The position numbers and the translations under genes are program-made. A stretch of 64,000 bases of DNA from positions 164,797 through 228,796 of the forward strand of contig JAVCCK010000042.1 of NCBI GenBank assembly GCA_030765525.1. Direction: 5' to 3'. The stretch comes from Candidatus Lernaella stagnicola. GTDB lineage: Bacteria > Lernaellota > Lernaellaia > Lernaellales > Lernaellaceae. The notes below the pieces were generated by a model. The model had not been told where the DNA came from, did no database searches, and saw only the letters and a list, made by a program, of their open reading frames with translations. How positions within the stretch are numbered: the first letter of the stretch is position 1; every line of letters begins with the position of its first letter. Positions 1-9,775 of the stretch are shown here, piece after piece.

Positions 1-137
1 ACGACAAGAAAGCAGCTTCGTTTCACGCGATCTCCCCAAATCTCGAGTCGATAAAACCAGCCGCGCGACGGCGCGGCCACGTCCAACAGGATAACGACGC
101 CCTTGCTCCGGTTCAACTATCGAGGCATGCTATCTTC

Positions 138-935
138 ATGAAAGTTGCCGCTGTTCAATTCACGCCAGAATTCGGCCAGGTGGCAGAGAACCGCGAGCGG
201 GCGGCCAAATGGATTCGCGAGGCTGATGCCCGCCTGACGGTGCTGCCCGAGGTCGCCTTTACCGGATACGTCTTCAAGGGACCGGAGGAACTCGCCGAGC
301 TCGCCGAACCCGTGAACGGCGAAACCTTCGACTTCATGGTGGCCCTGGCAAAAGAAACGGGTAGTTTATTATGCTATGGCTTTCCGGAATCCAAAGACGG
401 CCGGTACTACAACTCGGCGGCGTTGCTCGGCCCCGATGGCTTGATCGCGATATACCGGAAAATACACCTGTTTATGGACGAAATCGGGCTGTTTTCCCCC
501 GGTGAGCAGCCGTTTTTCGTTTGTGACGTCGACGGCCTTCGTTTGGGAATGATGATCTGCTTCGATTGGTATTTTCCGGAGTCGGCGCGAAGCCTTGGCC
601 TATTGGGAGCGCAAATCATTCTGCATCCGGCGAATCTCGTACTACCTTTTTGTCAGGACGCGATGGTCACGCGATGTCTGGAAAATCGCGTATTTGCCGT
701 CACCGCCAACCGCGGCGGCTCCGAATTTCGCGCCGGCCGGGAAATGTCCTTTACGGGCCGCAGCCAAGTAACGCAGCCCACCGGGCGTTACGAGCGCCTG
801 CCGGACACCGACGACGGTTTCGTGGCAACCGAAATCAATCTGTCACTTGCGGATCACAAACAAATGACGGCACGGAATCACCTGTTCCGCGACCGTCGAC
901 CGCAATTGTATACACTTGGCGAAATAAACAAGTAA
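138..935 (+). CDS. Carbon-nitrogen hydrolase (nitrilase superfamily)
   Basis: A 265-residue single-domain nitrilase-superfamily protein that should hydrolyse a C-N bond of an amide, carbamoyl compound or nitrile in the cytoplasm. The Glu-Lys-Cys catalytic triad is visible: Glu38 in LPEVAFTGY, Lys108 in YRKIHLF and Cys141 in MICFDWYFPE. Length is normal for the family. The ATG at 138 is used because the conserved start MKVAAVQF follows directly; no good Shine-Dalgarno is visible before it. It is the first gene of the window and is followed by a lipoprotein gene 79 bp on, with no sign of an operon. The substrate cannot be assigned from sequence; omega-amidase or N-carbamoyl amidohydrolase are equally possible. 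Confidence 0.9.
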   Translation: MKVAAVQFTPEFGQVAENRERAAKWIREADARLTVLPEVAFTGYVFKGPEELAELAEPVNGETFDFMVALAKETGSLLCYGFPESKDGRYYNSAALLGPDGLIAIYRKIHLFMDEIGLFSPGEQPFFVCDVDGLRLGMMICFDWYFPESARSLGLLGAQIILHPANLVLPFCQDAMVTRCLENRVFAVTANRGGSEFRAGREMSFTGRSQVTQPTGRYERLPDTDDGFVATEINLSLADHKQMTARNHLFRDRRPQLYTLGEINK

Positions 936-1014
936 ACAACACCGCTCGGGGCGAACTTGACAGTCCCGGGACGGGACCCGAAAATCGAAATGCGGGATCG
1001 GCGCTGGAGGCTGA

Positions 1015-2580
1015 ATGTGTATTGAGCGAAAGTGGTACGTCATCCTCGCGGTTTTCGTGGCGCTCATCTTTGCCCTTGGCGCCTGCGACCGCGGTGGTGA
1101 TGGTCCTCCTAAGAATGATAAGCCGGATAACTCCACAGGGTTTACCGGCTCGCTATATTTTTCGGGAAAATGGGACGGCGAGGCCGGAACGTTTTCCTTG
1201 GACCTGGAGAAATTGCAGGCCGTAAAGCTCTCGAACACCGTCGGCAGTTTTCTGCAAACGACCGGCTTTGAATCTCAACTGTTACTCGTCGATGATGCCC
1301 AGAACGTACAAATTATCGATACCGCTGAGAAATCTGCCCGCGTGGTCGGCACCGCGCCTCAGGCGTTCGCCGCCCCTAACGGGCGCAAATATTTCTACCA
1401 CGACCCTGGAACCGGCGAACTCTACGAGGCCCACGTCGGCGCGGTCGGCGCCCGTCTGATCGCGCCCGACGGCCGTTACGGAGCCTACTCGCCGGATATG
1501 CGACAAATCGCCTATCTCAACGCGGCCGGACTCGTGATTACCAACGCCGCGAACACCGAACCGGTTTTTGCCAACTTGCTGGGCTTTCTCAAGCAGGGCG
1601 AGATTTACGCCCTGCCGGTTTCGGGCGATTTTTTCCCGCGCTGGACCGCCGACGGCCAGTTTGTCGCGGTCTCGATGCAAATTTCCAATCCGTCGACTGG
1701 TTATTTGGGCGGCATCGGCTTCGTAGTGGACGCCGAGGGAAGCGTCGTCACGTTCCTGGCCAACAATCCGACCGAAATGAGATGGTCGCCCGACAACCAG
1801 ATCCTTTACTACACGTCCAATAATTCGCTTTACGCATGGAATCTGGCGGAGGAAACCAACATTCTGATTTCCGGCGGCGCCAACACCACGAATTACGGAC
1901 AACAGGTTAACGAGGACGGTCAATACATCGCATTTGTTCGTCGGTTTATCGGCGGCGAAGCCGGTTTGTTCGTACTCGACGCGTCCGCCGACCGCACTCT
2001 GGAAGCGGTCGCTCGCGCCGAAGGCGGCGTCGCGGCGCTCGACTGGCCGCGTGGCTCGTTCTGCGCCCCCGACACCAACCAAGCGCCCGCCATCTCCCGC
2101 GTTGAAATCTTCGTGGGCGGCGAGCCGACAGACGATCCACTGATTGGCCCCGATACCGTCGCGTCGGTGAAAATCACACCCCTGGACGCTGAATGCAATC
2201 TCGGCAACGGCGTGATTCTTTACGATGTGGGAGAGGGTTGGCGTCCCTTCACCCTCTACCTTGGCGGTAACACCGGCTGCGACGGAAATGCTTTGGAATT
2301 TGACTTGCCAAAGCCGGCGACAGCGGGTCATACGCCGTTGAAAGTTGTAGTCGAAGACGTGTGCGGCGCTCGATCCGGCGAAGTCTCGATCCCCTTCCGC
2401 TACCTCCTGCCCGCGGAACCTGTCGACGACGACGACACCGGGGACGACGATACGACGACCGATGACGACACGACGACCGACGACGACACGACGACCGACG
2501 ACGACACGACGACCGACGACGATACGACGACCGACGACGACACGGCCGCGGACGACGACGACACGACCCCCGGTCAATAG
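1015..2580 (+). CDS. Lipoprotein, TolB/WD40-like beta-propeller with Asp/Thr C-terminal repeat
   Basis: A 521-residue lipoprotein. The N-terminus has a hydrophobic signal ending in the lipobox ALGAC (Cys24). A GGAGG lies 4 nt before the ATG. The middle (about residues 40-370) has blade-like repeats such as YSPDMRQIAYL, FPRWTADGQFVAVS and MRWSPDNQILYYTSN, typical of TolB- or WD40-like beta-propellers. A conserved-looking beta-sandwich with paired Cys follows (about 370-470). The C-terminal 50 residues are a DDDTTT repeat encoded by an almost perfect GACGACGACACGACGACC repeat. Function unknown; surface ligand binding is an inference from the fold. Confidence 0.8.
   Translation: MCIERKWYVILAVFVALIFALGACDRGGDGPPKNDKPDNSTGFTGSLYFSGKWDGEAGTFSLDLEKLQAVKLSNTVGSFLQTTGFESQLLLVDDAQNVQIIDTAEKSARVVGTAPQAFAAPNGRKYFYHDPGTGELYEAHVGAVGARLIAPDGRYGAYSPDMRQIAYLNAAGLVITNAANTEPVFANLLGFLKQGEIYALPVSGDFFPRWTADGQFVAVSMQISNPSTGYLGGIGFVVDAEGSVVTFLANNPTEMRWSPDNQILYYTSNNSLYAWNLAEETNILISGGANTTNYGQQVNEDGQYIAFVRRFIGGEAGLFVLDASADRTLEAVARAEGGVAALDWPRGSFCAPDTNQAPAISRVEIFVGGEPTDDPLIGPDTVASVKITPLDAECNLGNGVILYDVGEGWRPFTLYLGGNTGCDGNALEFDLPKPATAGHTPLKVVVEDVCGARSGEVSIPFRYLLPAEPVDDDDTGDDDTTTDDDTTTDDDTTTDDDTTTDDDTTTDDDTAADDDDTTPGQ
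2440..2570 (+). repeat. GAC/ACG minisatellite coding Asp-Thr tail
   Basis: About seven near-identical 18-bp units coding DDDTTT at the 3' end of the beta-propeller lipoprotein gene. Units differ only by synonymous GAC/GAT swaps, so length change by slippage or unequal recombination would stay in frame. Confidence 0.8.
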
Positions 2581-2684
2581 AGCAGCCAGGCTGTCGCGCG
2601 TCGAAATACGCATTAACTTGTGAACGCGAGCGCCGCGGTTTCGAAACCTGCGACCCCGACTAGAACGAAGCGTGGGAGCGACAG

Positions 2685-5588
2685 ATGGCCGAAGAGCAAA
2701 GCGGCGAGAACCTCAAAAACGCGAAATTAAGCAAAGCGGATCTTACCGATCGCGATTTGCGCGGCGCCGATCTGACCCGCGCTAATTTGAGCAGTGCCCA
2801 ACTCACCGGCATGGACTTGACCGGCGCCGTGCTCGTCAAAGCTAACTTGCAGGACGCCGATCTGAATGGCGCCACGCTGCGGGATGTCAACGCCACCGGT
2901 GCCAAAGTGCGCGGTGTGTGGGAAAAAGTCGTCCTGAAAAACGTGAACCTTTCCGATGCTACCTCGCCCAAATGGTCCTTGGTGGATTGTGAACTCGACG
3001 GCGTATCGCTGCAGGGCGCGAGCGTGCGGCGCTTGTCGCTAACCCGCTGCCGCGTGACGAATTGCCGCTTCGTAAAAGCCTCGTTTCCGGACGTGGTGTT
3101 CGTGAATTGCCAGTTCATCGATTGCGATTTCTCGGGCGGCGACCTGTCATGCCCCGATATCAAGAACACCGAGTTCCACAATTGCCGTTTCGAAGGCGCC
3201 GACTTGTCCGGACCGGTGATCGAACGATGCGGATTTCCCGGCTGCAATCTCACCAAGACCGATTTTATCGCCGGTGAATTCAAGGACGTCAACCTCGCCG
3301 ACGCGCAGGTGGAAAAGGCGAATTTCCGGTACGCTCGCGGACTGCCCGACGAATTCGTTGCCGAACTGCGCGAACGCGGCGCTCGGGTCAGCCGAAAGCT
3401 AATGCGCAAGGCTGTGGCGGCGGTCTTCTCCTCCAAGATCGGGCGTATCGCTGTCGTGGCGCTGGTACTGCTCGTAGTTTTTTTGGTTCACGCGCACCGG
3501 CGAACGCCGGACAACTGGGACAACTCCAAGCTTTTCGAAGCCGCGAAACATCAGCGGGAATCCGGCGATCGCCACGAGGCGTTGAAGTACTACGACATTC
3601 TTCTCGACCGCCATCCGGACGACGAAATGGTGCAACTGACGGCCTTTATGCAAAAGGCGCAGACCTACGTCGAGTTGGAGCAATACGAAGACGCCATCAA
3701 GATCTATCAGTCGCTGCTGGAATCCGAGACCGTCGAGTCCATGGTGAAACTCTCGATTCGTTTCGAATTACTGCAGGCGCTCCAACTCAAGGGCGAAACA
3801 GAAGAAGTGATGCAACAACTGCTGGAATTAGCGCCCCTGCCGCAGTTTTCGCAAAACCTGTTCGAGATCCTCGGGCGATTAGTCGGCTCGGGCAGCGACA
3901 AAAAGTACTTTGAATGGCTGGTCGTCAACCTCGAAGAACTCGAAAAGCGCGTGCCCAAAACCGCGCGCGCCAGATTGTTGCTGACTCGCGGCGTCGTACT
4001 CACGAATCTGAATAGAACCGATGAGGCGCTCGACACAATGCGGCGAATCATCAAGCTGGACGGGGCGCCGGAGCCCGTCGTGCTGCGAGCCTACATGCAA
4101 TTGGCGCGGCTGCAGCAGCAACTCGGCGATATAAAAACGTCTCGCCAGACCTATTCCGAAATGCGCCGACGCTTTCCCGACGCCAAAAGCGAAATCATCT
4201 TTTCCCGCCTCAACGAAGCGGTTGTGGCTCAGGGACAGGGACGATTCGAAGAAGCGGAAAAAATCTTCCTCGAGGTTCTCCAGAACTCAATGGAAGATCT
4301 GCCGCGCAATACCGCCCGCCTTGGACTAGCCTCCGCGTACATCAGCCGGCGGCGATTCGACGAAGCCGAAAAGCTCGTCGAGGACGTGCGCGCCACAACC
4401 GGCGGCTGGGATAACCAGCACATCGACTCCCTGCGCCTGTTGGCCACGCTCCGCTCCGAGCGGGGGGACATCGACGGCGCCGAAAAACTGTTGCGCGAAG
4501 CCATTGAAGAAGCGCCGAACAACCGAGTCGTCAACCGCTTACGCCGCGAACTGGTCCACGTGTACCGCCGCGGCGGCCGCTATAACGAAGCCATCGACCT
4601 GATGAAGACCGTGATCGACTCCGACAACGTCGACACCGCGCAACAGATCATGGATCTGAATCAGTACGCGGACATGCTCTCCGCCATCAAGGATTACGGC
4701 CGCGCCGTCGACGTGTACGAGCGGGTTGTCACATTGGCCGGGGACGACGCCGCAACCGGAATGATCGAACGCTACGTCGACTCCATGGTACAGGCCGGCA
4801 TGATCGGCTACGCCAACAAATACCTGCAAGGCATCATCGACAAAAACCCGGCCGCGAGCACCTTCGGCGTTTGGGCGAAGCTGGAATTGGTCAGTCTCGA
4901 GCAAAAAGAAGGCCGGCCGCAAGTCGCTAACCGGTATCTGCGCGACGTGCTCAAGCTCGATTTCTCGTCGTTCGATACTCCGGCCAATTTCATGAAAGCA
5001 ACCTGGGCCAAAGACCCCGAAAGCCAAAAACTGGCCGTGGAGCTCTTGCGGAAAATAGCCGCCGCGCAAAGCGCCGATTCTTTCGCCGGCGGCAACGCGC
5101 GCCTCGTGCTGGCCAACAAAACTATCGACACGCGGGAGGATCAGCCCGAAGGATGGGCCGATCTCGTCCAGACATTGGCCAACGAAGTCGCCGCCAATAA
5201 CAAAGACGCCAACCTCGTCGTACAAGCCTATGAACTGCTCACTCGTCTCGCGCAGCATTCCGGCGATACGCAAAAAGCAATTGACGACTTCGCGCAAATC
5301 ATCAAACGAACTGACGACAATCGCCTGCGATCGATAGCCCGCTTCGATCAAGCACGGTTGTATTACAACAAAGGCGAAAAGAAAAAGGGGCTGACGCTGA
5401 TGGAAGAAGCCCGGGCGGAATGCGCCGACCCCAACGATTGCTGCACCATCGCGTTCCAACTCGGTCAGAAACTTGTCGACAACGACCGCCGCAAAGAAGC
5501 GCAAGAAATCTTCGTTTACATTCGCGACGCCCTGCCCAATTGCTGGTCGCGTGACGAAGCAATGGTCATGCTGGATGCCATGAAATAA
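2685..5588 (+). CDS. Pentapeptide-repeat / transmembrane / TPR fusion protein
   Basis: A 967-residue protein in three parts. Residues about 15-230 are pentapeptide repeats (A-D/N-L-x-x), starting well formed (GADLTRANLSSAQL) and becoming Cys/Phe-rich (NCRFVKASF, NCQFIDCDF) in the second half, which predicts a right-handed quadrilateral beta-helix. A single hydrophobic segment (about residues 252-268) follows a basic stretch. The remaining 700 residues are tandem TPR-like helix pairs (for example EALKYYDILLDRHPDD, RFDEAEKLVEDV, GDIDGAEKLLREA). Topology suggests a cytoplasmic beta-helix and a periplasmic TPR superhelix. It probably acts as a scaffold. The start at 2685 gives MAEEQSGENL; only a weak GGGAG precedes it. 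Confidence 0.85.
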   Translation: MAEEQSGENLKNAKLSKADLTDRDLRGADLTRANLSSAQLTGMDLTGAVLVKANLQDADLNGATLRDVNATGAKVRGVWEKVVLKNVNLSDATSPKWSLVDCELDGVSLQGASVRRLSLTRCRVTNCRFVKASFPDVVFVNCQFIDCDFSGGDLSCPDIKNTEFHNCRFEGADLSGPVIERCGFPGCNLTKTDFIAGEFKDVNLADAQVEKANFRYARGLPDEFVAELRERGARVSRKLMRKAVAAVFSSKIGRIAVVALVLLVVFLVHAHRRTPDNWDNSKLFEAAKHQRESGDRHEALKYYDILLDRHPDDEMVQLTAFMQKAQTYVELEQYEDAIKIYQSLLESETVESMVKLSIRFELLQALQLKGETEEVMQQLLELAPLPQFSQNLFEILGRLVGSGSDKKYFEWLVVNLEELEKRVPKTARARLLLTRGVVLTNLNRTDEALDTMRRIIKLDGAPEPVVLRAYMQLARLQQQLGDIKTSRQTYSEMRRRFPDAKSEIIFSRLNEAVVAQGQGRFEEAEKIFLEVLQNSMEDLPRNTARLGLASAYISRRRFDEAEKLVEDVRATTGGWDNQHIDSLRLLATLRSERGDIDGAEKLLREAIEEAPNNRVVNRLRRELVHVYRRGGRYNEAIDLMKTVIDSDNVDTAQQIMDLNQYADMLSAIKDYGRAVDVYERVVTLAGDDAATGMIERYVDSMVQAGMIGYANKYLQGIIDKNPAASTFGVWAKLELVSLEQKEGRPQVANRYLRDVLKLDFSSFDTPANFMKATWAKDPESQKLAVELLRKIAAAQSADSFAGGNARLVLANKTIDTREDQPEGWADLVQTLANEVAANNKDANLVVQAYELLTRLAQHSGDTQKAIDDFAQIIKRTDDNRLRSIARFDQARLYYNKGEKKKGLTLMEEARAECADPNDCCTIAFQLGQKLVDNDRRKEAQEIFVYIRDALPNCWSRDEAMVMLDAMK

Positions 5589-5591
5589 AAG

Positions 5592-7352
5592 TTATTCCTT
5601 CTGCGGTCGAAATTGCAGCATCGCCAAATGACCCGACACGAAACCCGGTAGGTCGTCTTTTTCGCCCTCCGGCGCAAGTGCCGCAACGTCGATGGCCGAG
5701 GCGAGGCCGCAACTCCAGTGATCCGCCCGCCCCGTCCAGATATTGCCCACGCACGCGCCCAACGTCAGCCACGGGCGAGCCGCTGCCGGGGAACCGCGCA
5801 GCACCTCGTTGCGTTGCGGAAGATGCAGGTACGCATCGCCCACGTACAACCCCGTGCCGACGCCGATGAGGCAATAGGGCACCAACGCGTCGGATTGCGC
5901 GGCGCATTTGTCCAACGCCACCGGCAAACTCGTCGGGTGGTCCAGCCCGTATTTGATTCCCGCCCCGTGAATGAAAGACCGCAACGCTTGGCCGTCCAGC
6001 CGGCGCTGGATTTTCGTCAACTGCGCGTGATCCGCGCCCCACTTGCTGCCGATCTCCATGTAGATCACGCCCATGTCGTAAGCCGGGCGCCGCAGCCGCT
6101 CGTGTTGCGGTCGGTTTGGTGTCAGTAAGCCGCCGATAGCGACCACGCCCATGATCGCCAGCACGGCCGCTACCGTCGCCGCCGGCCACCGCAATCGCGT
6201 GCGCCAGGCATGCCCGACCGCCAGCCCGGCCGACAGCAACAACATGGGATACAACGCAAAAATGTGGCAATAAGGCTCCGCATCCAGCGTCCCCCATTGC
6301 CGTGCGAACAAGTCGTAATCGCTCACGCTGTACACGAGACTGTAGAGAAGCACGAACCCGACCGGCGCCAGCGACCATAAGGCCGCGTCCGACACCGCGC
6401 GGGGCTTGGTCGGCCATAACGCCCGCCAGCCGTCGCGCCACCGACGCCGCAACAACACGACCAACGTGACCGTCAACGCCAATAGCAGCACGTAGTATAG
6501 ATAGGAAAGCGCTTTCGTCCCGGCGAGTGTCCCGGCGTGAAAGCTCAGGCCCGCCGGGATGTCGTCGATTAGCAGCATGCCAAAGCGCTTGACCGCCGCC
6601 ACGATTCGCGAGCCGGCGTCGGGCGATTTATTCACGGCGTCGGCAAACCGGCCCAGGCCCCACCAGTTGTGGGTGATGTTGTAAATGATCCACGGCGAAA
6701 AACCGACCACGCCGCCCACCGCGGCGGCCGCTACGTGGCGCAAACCGCTCGTGCGACTCACCCACCACCACAATGCCAGCAAGGCTACCGTCACCAGAAA
6801 CCCGTAGTGAATCCACACTCCCAGGCCGAGAACGGCGCCGAAAAGAAAGTACTGCCAAAGGCGCGGCCGTTTTGCCGCGAACAAGTACGAAGCGGCTACC
6901 AACATGCCCAGGCTGAGGGTCGCGTTTTCCGCGTAATTACCCCAGGGCAGCAAACCCACTTGGGCCACGTAGGCCGGCGGCAGCACGAAAAGCACGCCAG
7001 TCGCCACCGCCGCGGGTGTGCCGCCGTGCCGCGCCGCGAACCACGCGGCGAAAATCGCCATGAACAGCGAGGTCGTCAGTGCCAGCAGTTTGAGCGCGAA
7101 GTAGGTTTTGCCGAACAACGCGAAAAAGGGGACGGTCAACAAGCCGAACAACAGCGTGCCGCCTTCGTAGTCGCCCGGCTGATATTCCAGCAACGGCAGC
7201 TTCGGGCCGTCCATGATCAGCGCCGCGATCGACCCCGTTTTGTACTCTTCTTCGTCGTAAACGTATTCGCTGTAGTACAGCAAAAGCAGGCGGCCGAAGA
7301 CGACCAGGGCCACCAGCAAACACAGCAGCGTGATTCGGGCGCGACGGCTCAC
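5592..7352 (-). CDS. Multi-pass membrane protein, GT-C/PMT-like glycosyltransferase
   Basis: A 586-residue polytopic membrane protein with about ten hydrophobic helices. The first periplasmic loop carries an acidic cluster (YDEEEYKTGS), the place where PMT/ArnT-type GT-C enzymes have their catalytic acidic residues. The C-terminal 170 residues are soluble and contain several Cys. The likely role is transfer of a sugar from a polyprenyl-phosphate donor on the periplasmic side, but the family match is by topology and loop position only. Its start overlaps the end of the upstream HEAT/beta-helix lipoprotein gene by 4 bp (ATGA), so the two are translationally coupled. The gene ends convergently, 3 bp from the TPR protein. 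Confidence 0.7.
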   Translation of the reverse strand: MSRRARITLLCLLVALVVFGRLLLLYYSEYVYDEEEYKTGSIAALIMDGPKLPLLEYQPGDYEGGTLLFGLLTVPFFALFGKTYFALKLLALTTSLFMAIFAAWFAARHGGTPAAVATGVLFVLPPAYVAQVGLLPWGNYAENATLSLGMLVAASYLFAAKRPRLWQYFLFGAVLGLGVWIHYGFLVTVALLALWWWVSRTSGLRHVAAAAVGGVVGFSPWIIYNITHNWWGLGRFADAVNKSPDAGSRIVAAVKRFGMLLIDDIPAGLSFHAGTLAGTKALSYLYYVLLLALTVTLVVLLRRRWRDGWRALWPTKPRAVSDAALWSLAPVGFVLLYSLVYSVSDYDLFARQWGTLDAEPYCHIFALYPMLLLSAGLAVGHAWRTRLRWPAATVAAVLAIMGVVAIGGLLTPNRPQHERLRRPAYDMGVIYMEIGSKWGADHAQLTKIQRRLDGQALRSFIHGAGIKYGLDHPTSLPVALDKCAAQSDALVPYCLIGVGTGLYVGDAYLHLPQRNEVLRGSPAAARPWLTLGACVGNIWTGRADHWSCGLASAIDVAALAPEGEKDDLPGFVSGHLAMLQFRPQKE

Positions 7353-8833
7353 AATGCGGATCCCGGCCGGCTATGGGGGTCGATCTCGAAGTCCTTGCCG
7401 CGGTTGGCGCCGAAAGAGCATCCCACGACACGCCCGTAGTCGGAGCCGGTGATAAACGCGACGCCCCGCCCGTTGCCCGTGACACGGCTGTTCAACACCG
7501 TGCAGTAATCGCTGTCGAACAGGAACAATACTCCGTCTTTACCGTTGCCCGCCGCGACCGCATCGACCACCAGGGTACGCGGACTCGAACGCACGCTGAT
7601 CCCCTGGTAGCTGCAGTGTTCCGCCCCGCCGCCGCGTACCACACCCAGCGGTGAATAGTAGAAGAACATCCCGTGACGGTCGCAGTACCGCGCGCGGCAG
7701 TTGACGAATGAGACGTACATACCGCCCGCCGCTTCCAAACCCGTGTCGGGGGCGAATTGCGCGTCGATTCCCTCGACGACCACGTGGCTCGCTCCGTCCA
7801 CGTGCAGCGCATCTTCGGCGAAGGCGACTTCAATAAATCCTCGCCGCGGCCGCGACCCGATGTTGATGTGCAGAAAACTGGTCCCCGCGTCGTAGCGGCA
7901 GGTGCCGGGGCCCATTTCGTCCTTACCGGTCACCAGCGACAGGATCTTCGTCGAGCCGCCGGGCAGGACGTGAAAAGCCCCCTTCGGTTCGAACGCGACG
8001 CGTAGCTTGTCCTCTTCGTCAAAGGCGTCGAGCGGACGGCGCACCGTCGGAGCGATCACCGGCTTGGGTTTGCCGGGCCACGCGACAATCCGCGTCGGCT
8101 GATTCCACAGCCCTGAGAGCGCGGCCGGCACGACCACGGCTTCGCGAACGTAATCGCGCGGCACGCCGGCCAGGCGCAACTCGCCGCCGGGTTTGAGTAG
8201 TTCCAAACCTTTCTTGACCGTCTTGACCGGCTCCCGCGCCGTTCCCGCGGCGGTGTCCTCGCCCCGCAAAGGATCAACGTGGACTACTTGGTCCGGCCCA
8301 TCGACCGGGGCGGCCGCGACGCTGCGCCCGTGCCAGTCTACCTCCGGCGCTTGCCCCCGCTGCTCCAACACCCGCCACGCCGCCAGAGCCACTTGCTCGT
8401 CGTCGTTGGCAATCAACTCCGCCAGCGTGTCGGCGGCCTTGGGGTCGCGGCTTTCGGCCAACGCCTCGACCACGGCGAGTCGCACTTCACGCCAGGGGAA
8501 TCCGCTCGCGTTGATCAGCGCGTTTAAGGATTCATCGCCACCCAACCGACCCAGCGACCAGGCGCACGCGGCCCGCACTTGCGGATCGGGATCGCCGTGC
8601 AGATGCTTGGCCAAATCACCCACGGCCGCCGCCTGCTCGTTCATACCCAGGCGCAAAGCCGCGAGGCGGCGATCGACATCGCGATCGTCGTCCGGGTAGT
8701 TCAGCGTCGTGAGCCATCTAACGCCGTCAGGCGACAAGACCGCAGGGGTGCCTTCGGCCTTGTTGTTCGTGGACGAACAAGCCGCGATAAATAGACAAAG
8801 AGTCGCGATTACCGGCAAGTAGAAGTGTCGCAT
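7349..8833 (-). CDS. Lipoprotein with HEAT repeats and right-handed beta-helix
   Basis: The chosen start at 8833 gives a lipoprotein signal with lipobox FIAAC (Cys19); the open frame extends further upstream but that part is low-complexity Ser and unlikely to be real. Residues about 45-165 form HEAT-like helix pairs (DPQVRAACAWSLGRLGG, DPKAADTLAELIAND). The rest resembles a parallel beta-helix of the pectate-lyase or NosD type, with a DUF1565-like start (HVDPLRGEDTAAGTAREPVK) and turns such as NSRVTGNGRGVAFI. Total 494 residues. It is co-transcribed with, and coupled to, the downstream GT-C-like membrane protein, so a role in handling a surface polymer is possible but unproven. Confidence 0.8.
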   Translation of the reverse strand: MRHFYLPVIATLCLFIAACSSTNNKAEGTPAVLSPDGVRWLTTLNYPDDDRDVDRRLAALRLGMNEQAAAVGDLAKHLHGDPDPQVRAACAWSLGRLGGDESLNALINASGFPWREVRLAVVEALAESRDPKAADTLAELIANDDEQVALAAWRVLEQRGQAPEVDWHGRSVAAAPVDGPDQVVHVDPLRGEDTAAGTAREPVKTVKKGLELLKPGGELRLAGVPRDYVREAVVVPAALSGLWNQPTRIVAWPGKPKPVIAPTVRRPLDAFDEEDKLRVAFEPKGAFHVLPGGSTKILSLVTGKDEMGPGTCRYDAGTSFLHINIGSRPRRGFIEVAFAEDALHVDGASHVVVEGIDAQFAPDTGLEAAGGMYVSFVNCRARYCDRHGMFFYYSPLGVVRGGGAEHCSYQGISVRSSPRTLVVDAVAAGNGKDGVLFLFDSDYCTVLNSRVTGNGRGVAFITGSDYGRVVGCSFGANRGKDFEIDPHSRPGSAL

Positions 8834-8905
8834 GGCGTTAGGATACCACCGCCGGGGCAAAAGCCAAATCCTACCGGGCGCTTCGTTTGAAAATCGACTC
8901 CCTGC

Positions 8906-8934
8906 TTGACGACCCCGAACCGGCCCATTACGCT
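8906..8934 (+). promoter_or_regulatory. Sigma70-type promoter
   Basis: TTGACG (8906-8911), a 17-bp spacer and TACGCT (8929-8934), about 35 bp before the lipoprotein start at 8970. It would drive the lipoprotein, rsmI and the 59-aa gene. Confidence 0.55.
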
Positions 8935-8969
8935 CAGTTGCTGGGTAAGGGAAGCAAAGGAGAAAAACA

Positions 8970-9773
8970 ATGAGAACGAAATGGTTTCTTATTTTAACGA
9001 TTTTGCTGGCCGCGTTCGCGATGATCATCGCGTGCGGCGGTGGCGATGACGATGATGACGACGACGACACCCCCGGCGTCGTGTCCGTGTCGGCCGTGAA
9101 TCAATCCGCCTGCCTTGATGACGCCGAAAGCAAGGCGATTTGGGACCCGTATGCGGACCCGATCGATGTCGTGCAGGTTGCGTGGGACGACGGCGTATTG
9201 AAGGTGGAAGATCTCTTCGCCTACGTGAATTGCTGCGCCGAAATGGCCGTGACTGCGGATGCCGCCGGCTCTCAGGTAACGATCACCGAAGTCGAGGGTG
9301 GCGAGCCGTGCGACTGCATGTGCCCGATCGATTTGACGTACGAAATCGACGGCCTCACCGGTGGTTCGATCACGTTGACCGTACAGCGAAGCTCTTTCGA
9401 CACGAAGGTCACGTACTCGGTGTTCCAATTGGATCTCGAATTGGGCGCGACGAACAAGAAGTGGGTCGTGCCGTTGGTGGATTTGTTCACCAACGTGGAA
9501 GGCAACGCCCCCTTCCAGGTGCGCTACGCCGCGTGCGAAATGTACAACCTGCCCGATCAGCAATTCATGGTCCGCTCGTACGGCGATTCCTACCATGTCT
9601 TCTCCTATGATTGGTACGACATCGACAACCCGGGCACGCCCGACCCGAATTGCCAGATTCCCGTGACGATCGATATCGACACGCTGGATGCGGGCGACTA
9701 TCACTTCGGCGCGCCGTTGTACGATCGCAACACGGAAGAATGGGATCAGCTCAATTTCGACGTGACGATCTGA
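8970..9773 (+). CDS. Small Asp-linker lipoprotein, unknown domain
   Basis: A 267-residue lipoprotein with lipobox IIAC (Cys22), followed by a short [11 protein letters not shown] linker and a soluble domain of about 230 residues. The domain has several Cys (VNCCAEM, EPCDCMCP, AACEM) that may form disulphides, and its beta-strand pattern suggests a beta-sandwich. An AAAGGAG Shine-Dalgarno precedes the ATG. The gene ends 2 nt before rsmI, an odd operon partner for a core rRNA methyltransferase. No family recognised. Confidence 0.8.
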   Translation: MRTKWFLILTILLAAFAMIIACGGGDDDDDDDDTPGVVSVSAVNQSACLDDAESKAIWDPYADPIDVVQVAWDDGVLKVEDLFAYVNCCAEMAVTADAAGSQVTITEVEGGEPCDCMCPIDLTYEIDGLTGGSITLTVQRSSFDTKVTYSVFQLDLELGATNKKWVVPLVDLFTNVEGNAPFQVRYAACEMYNLPDQQFMVRSYGDSYHVFSYDWYDIDNPGTPDPNCQIPVTIDIDTLDAGDYHFGAPLYDRNTEEWDQLNFDVTI

Positions 9774-9775
9774 AC

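Noticed and set aside
1282..2613. 443-aa minus-strand frame opposite the beta-propeller lipoprotein
   Set aside because: Its VVVGRR repeats are the reverse of the Asp-Thr repeat; no start signal or domain.
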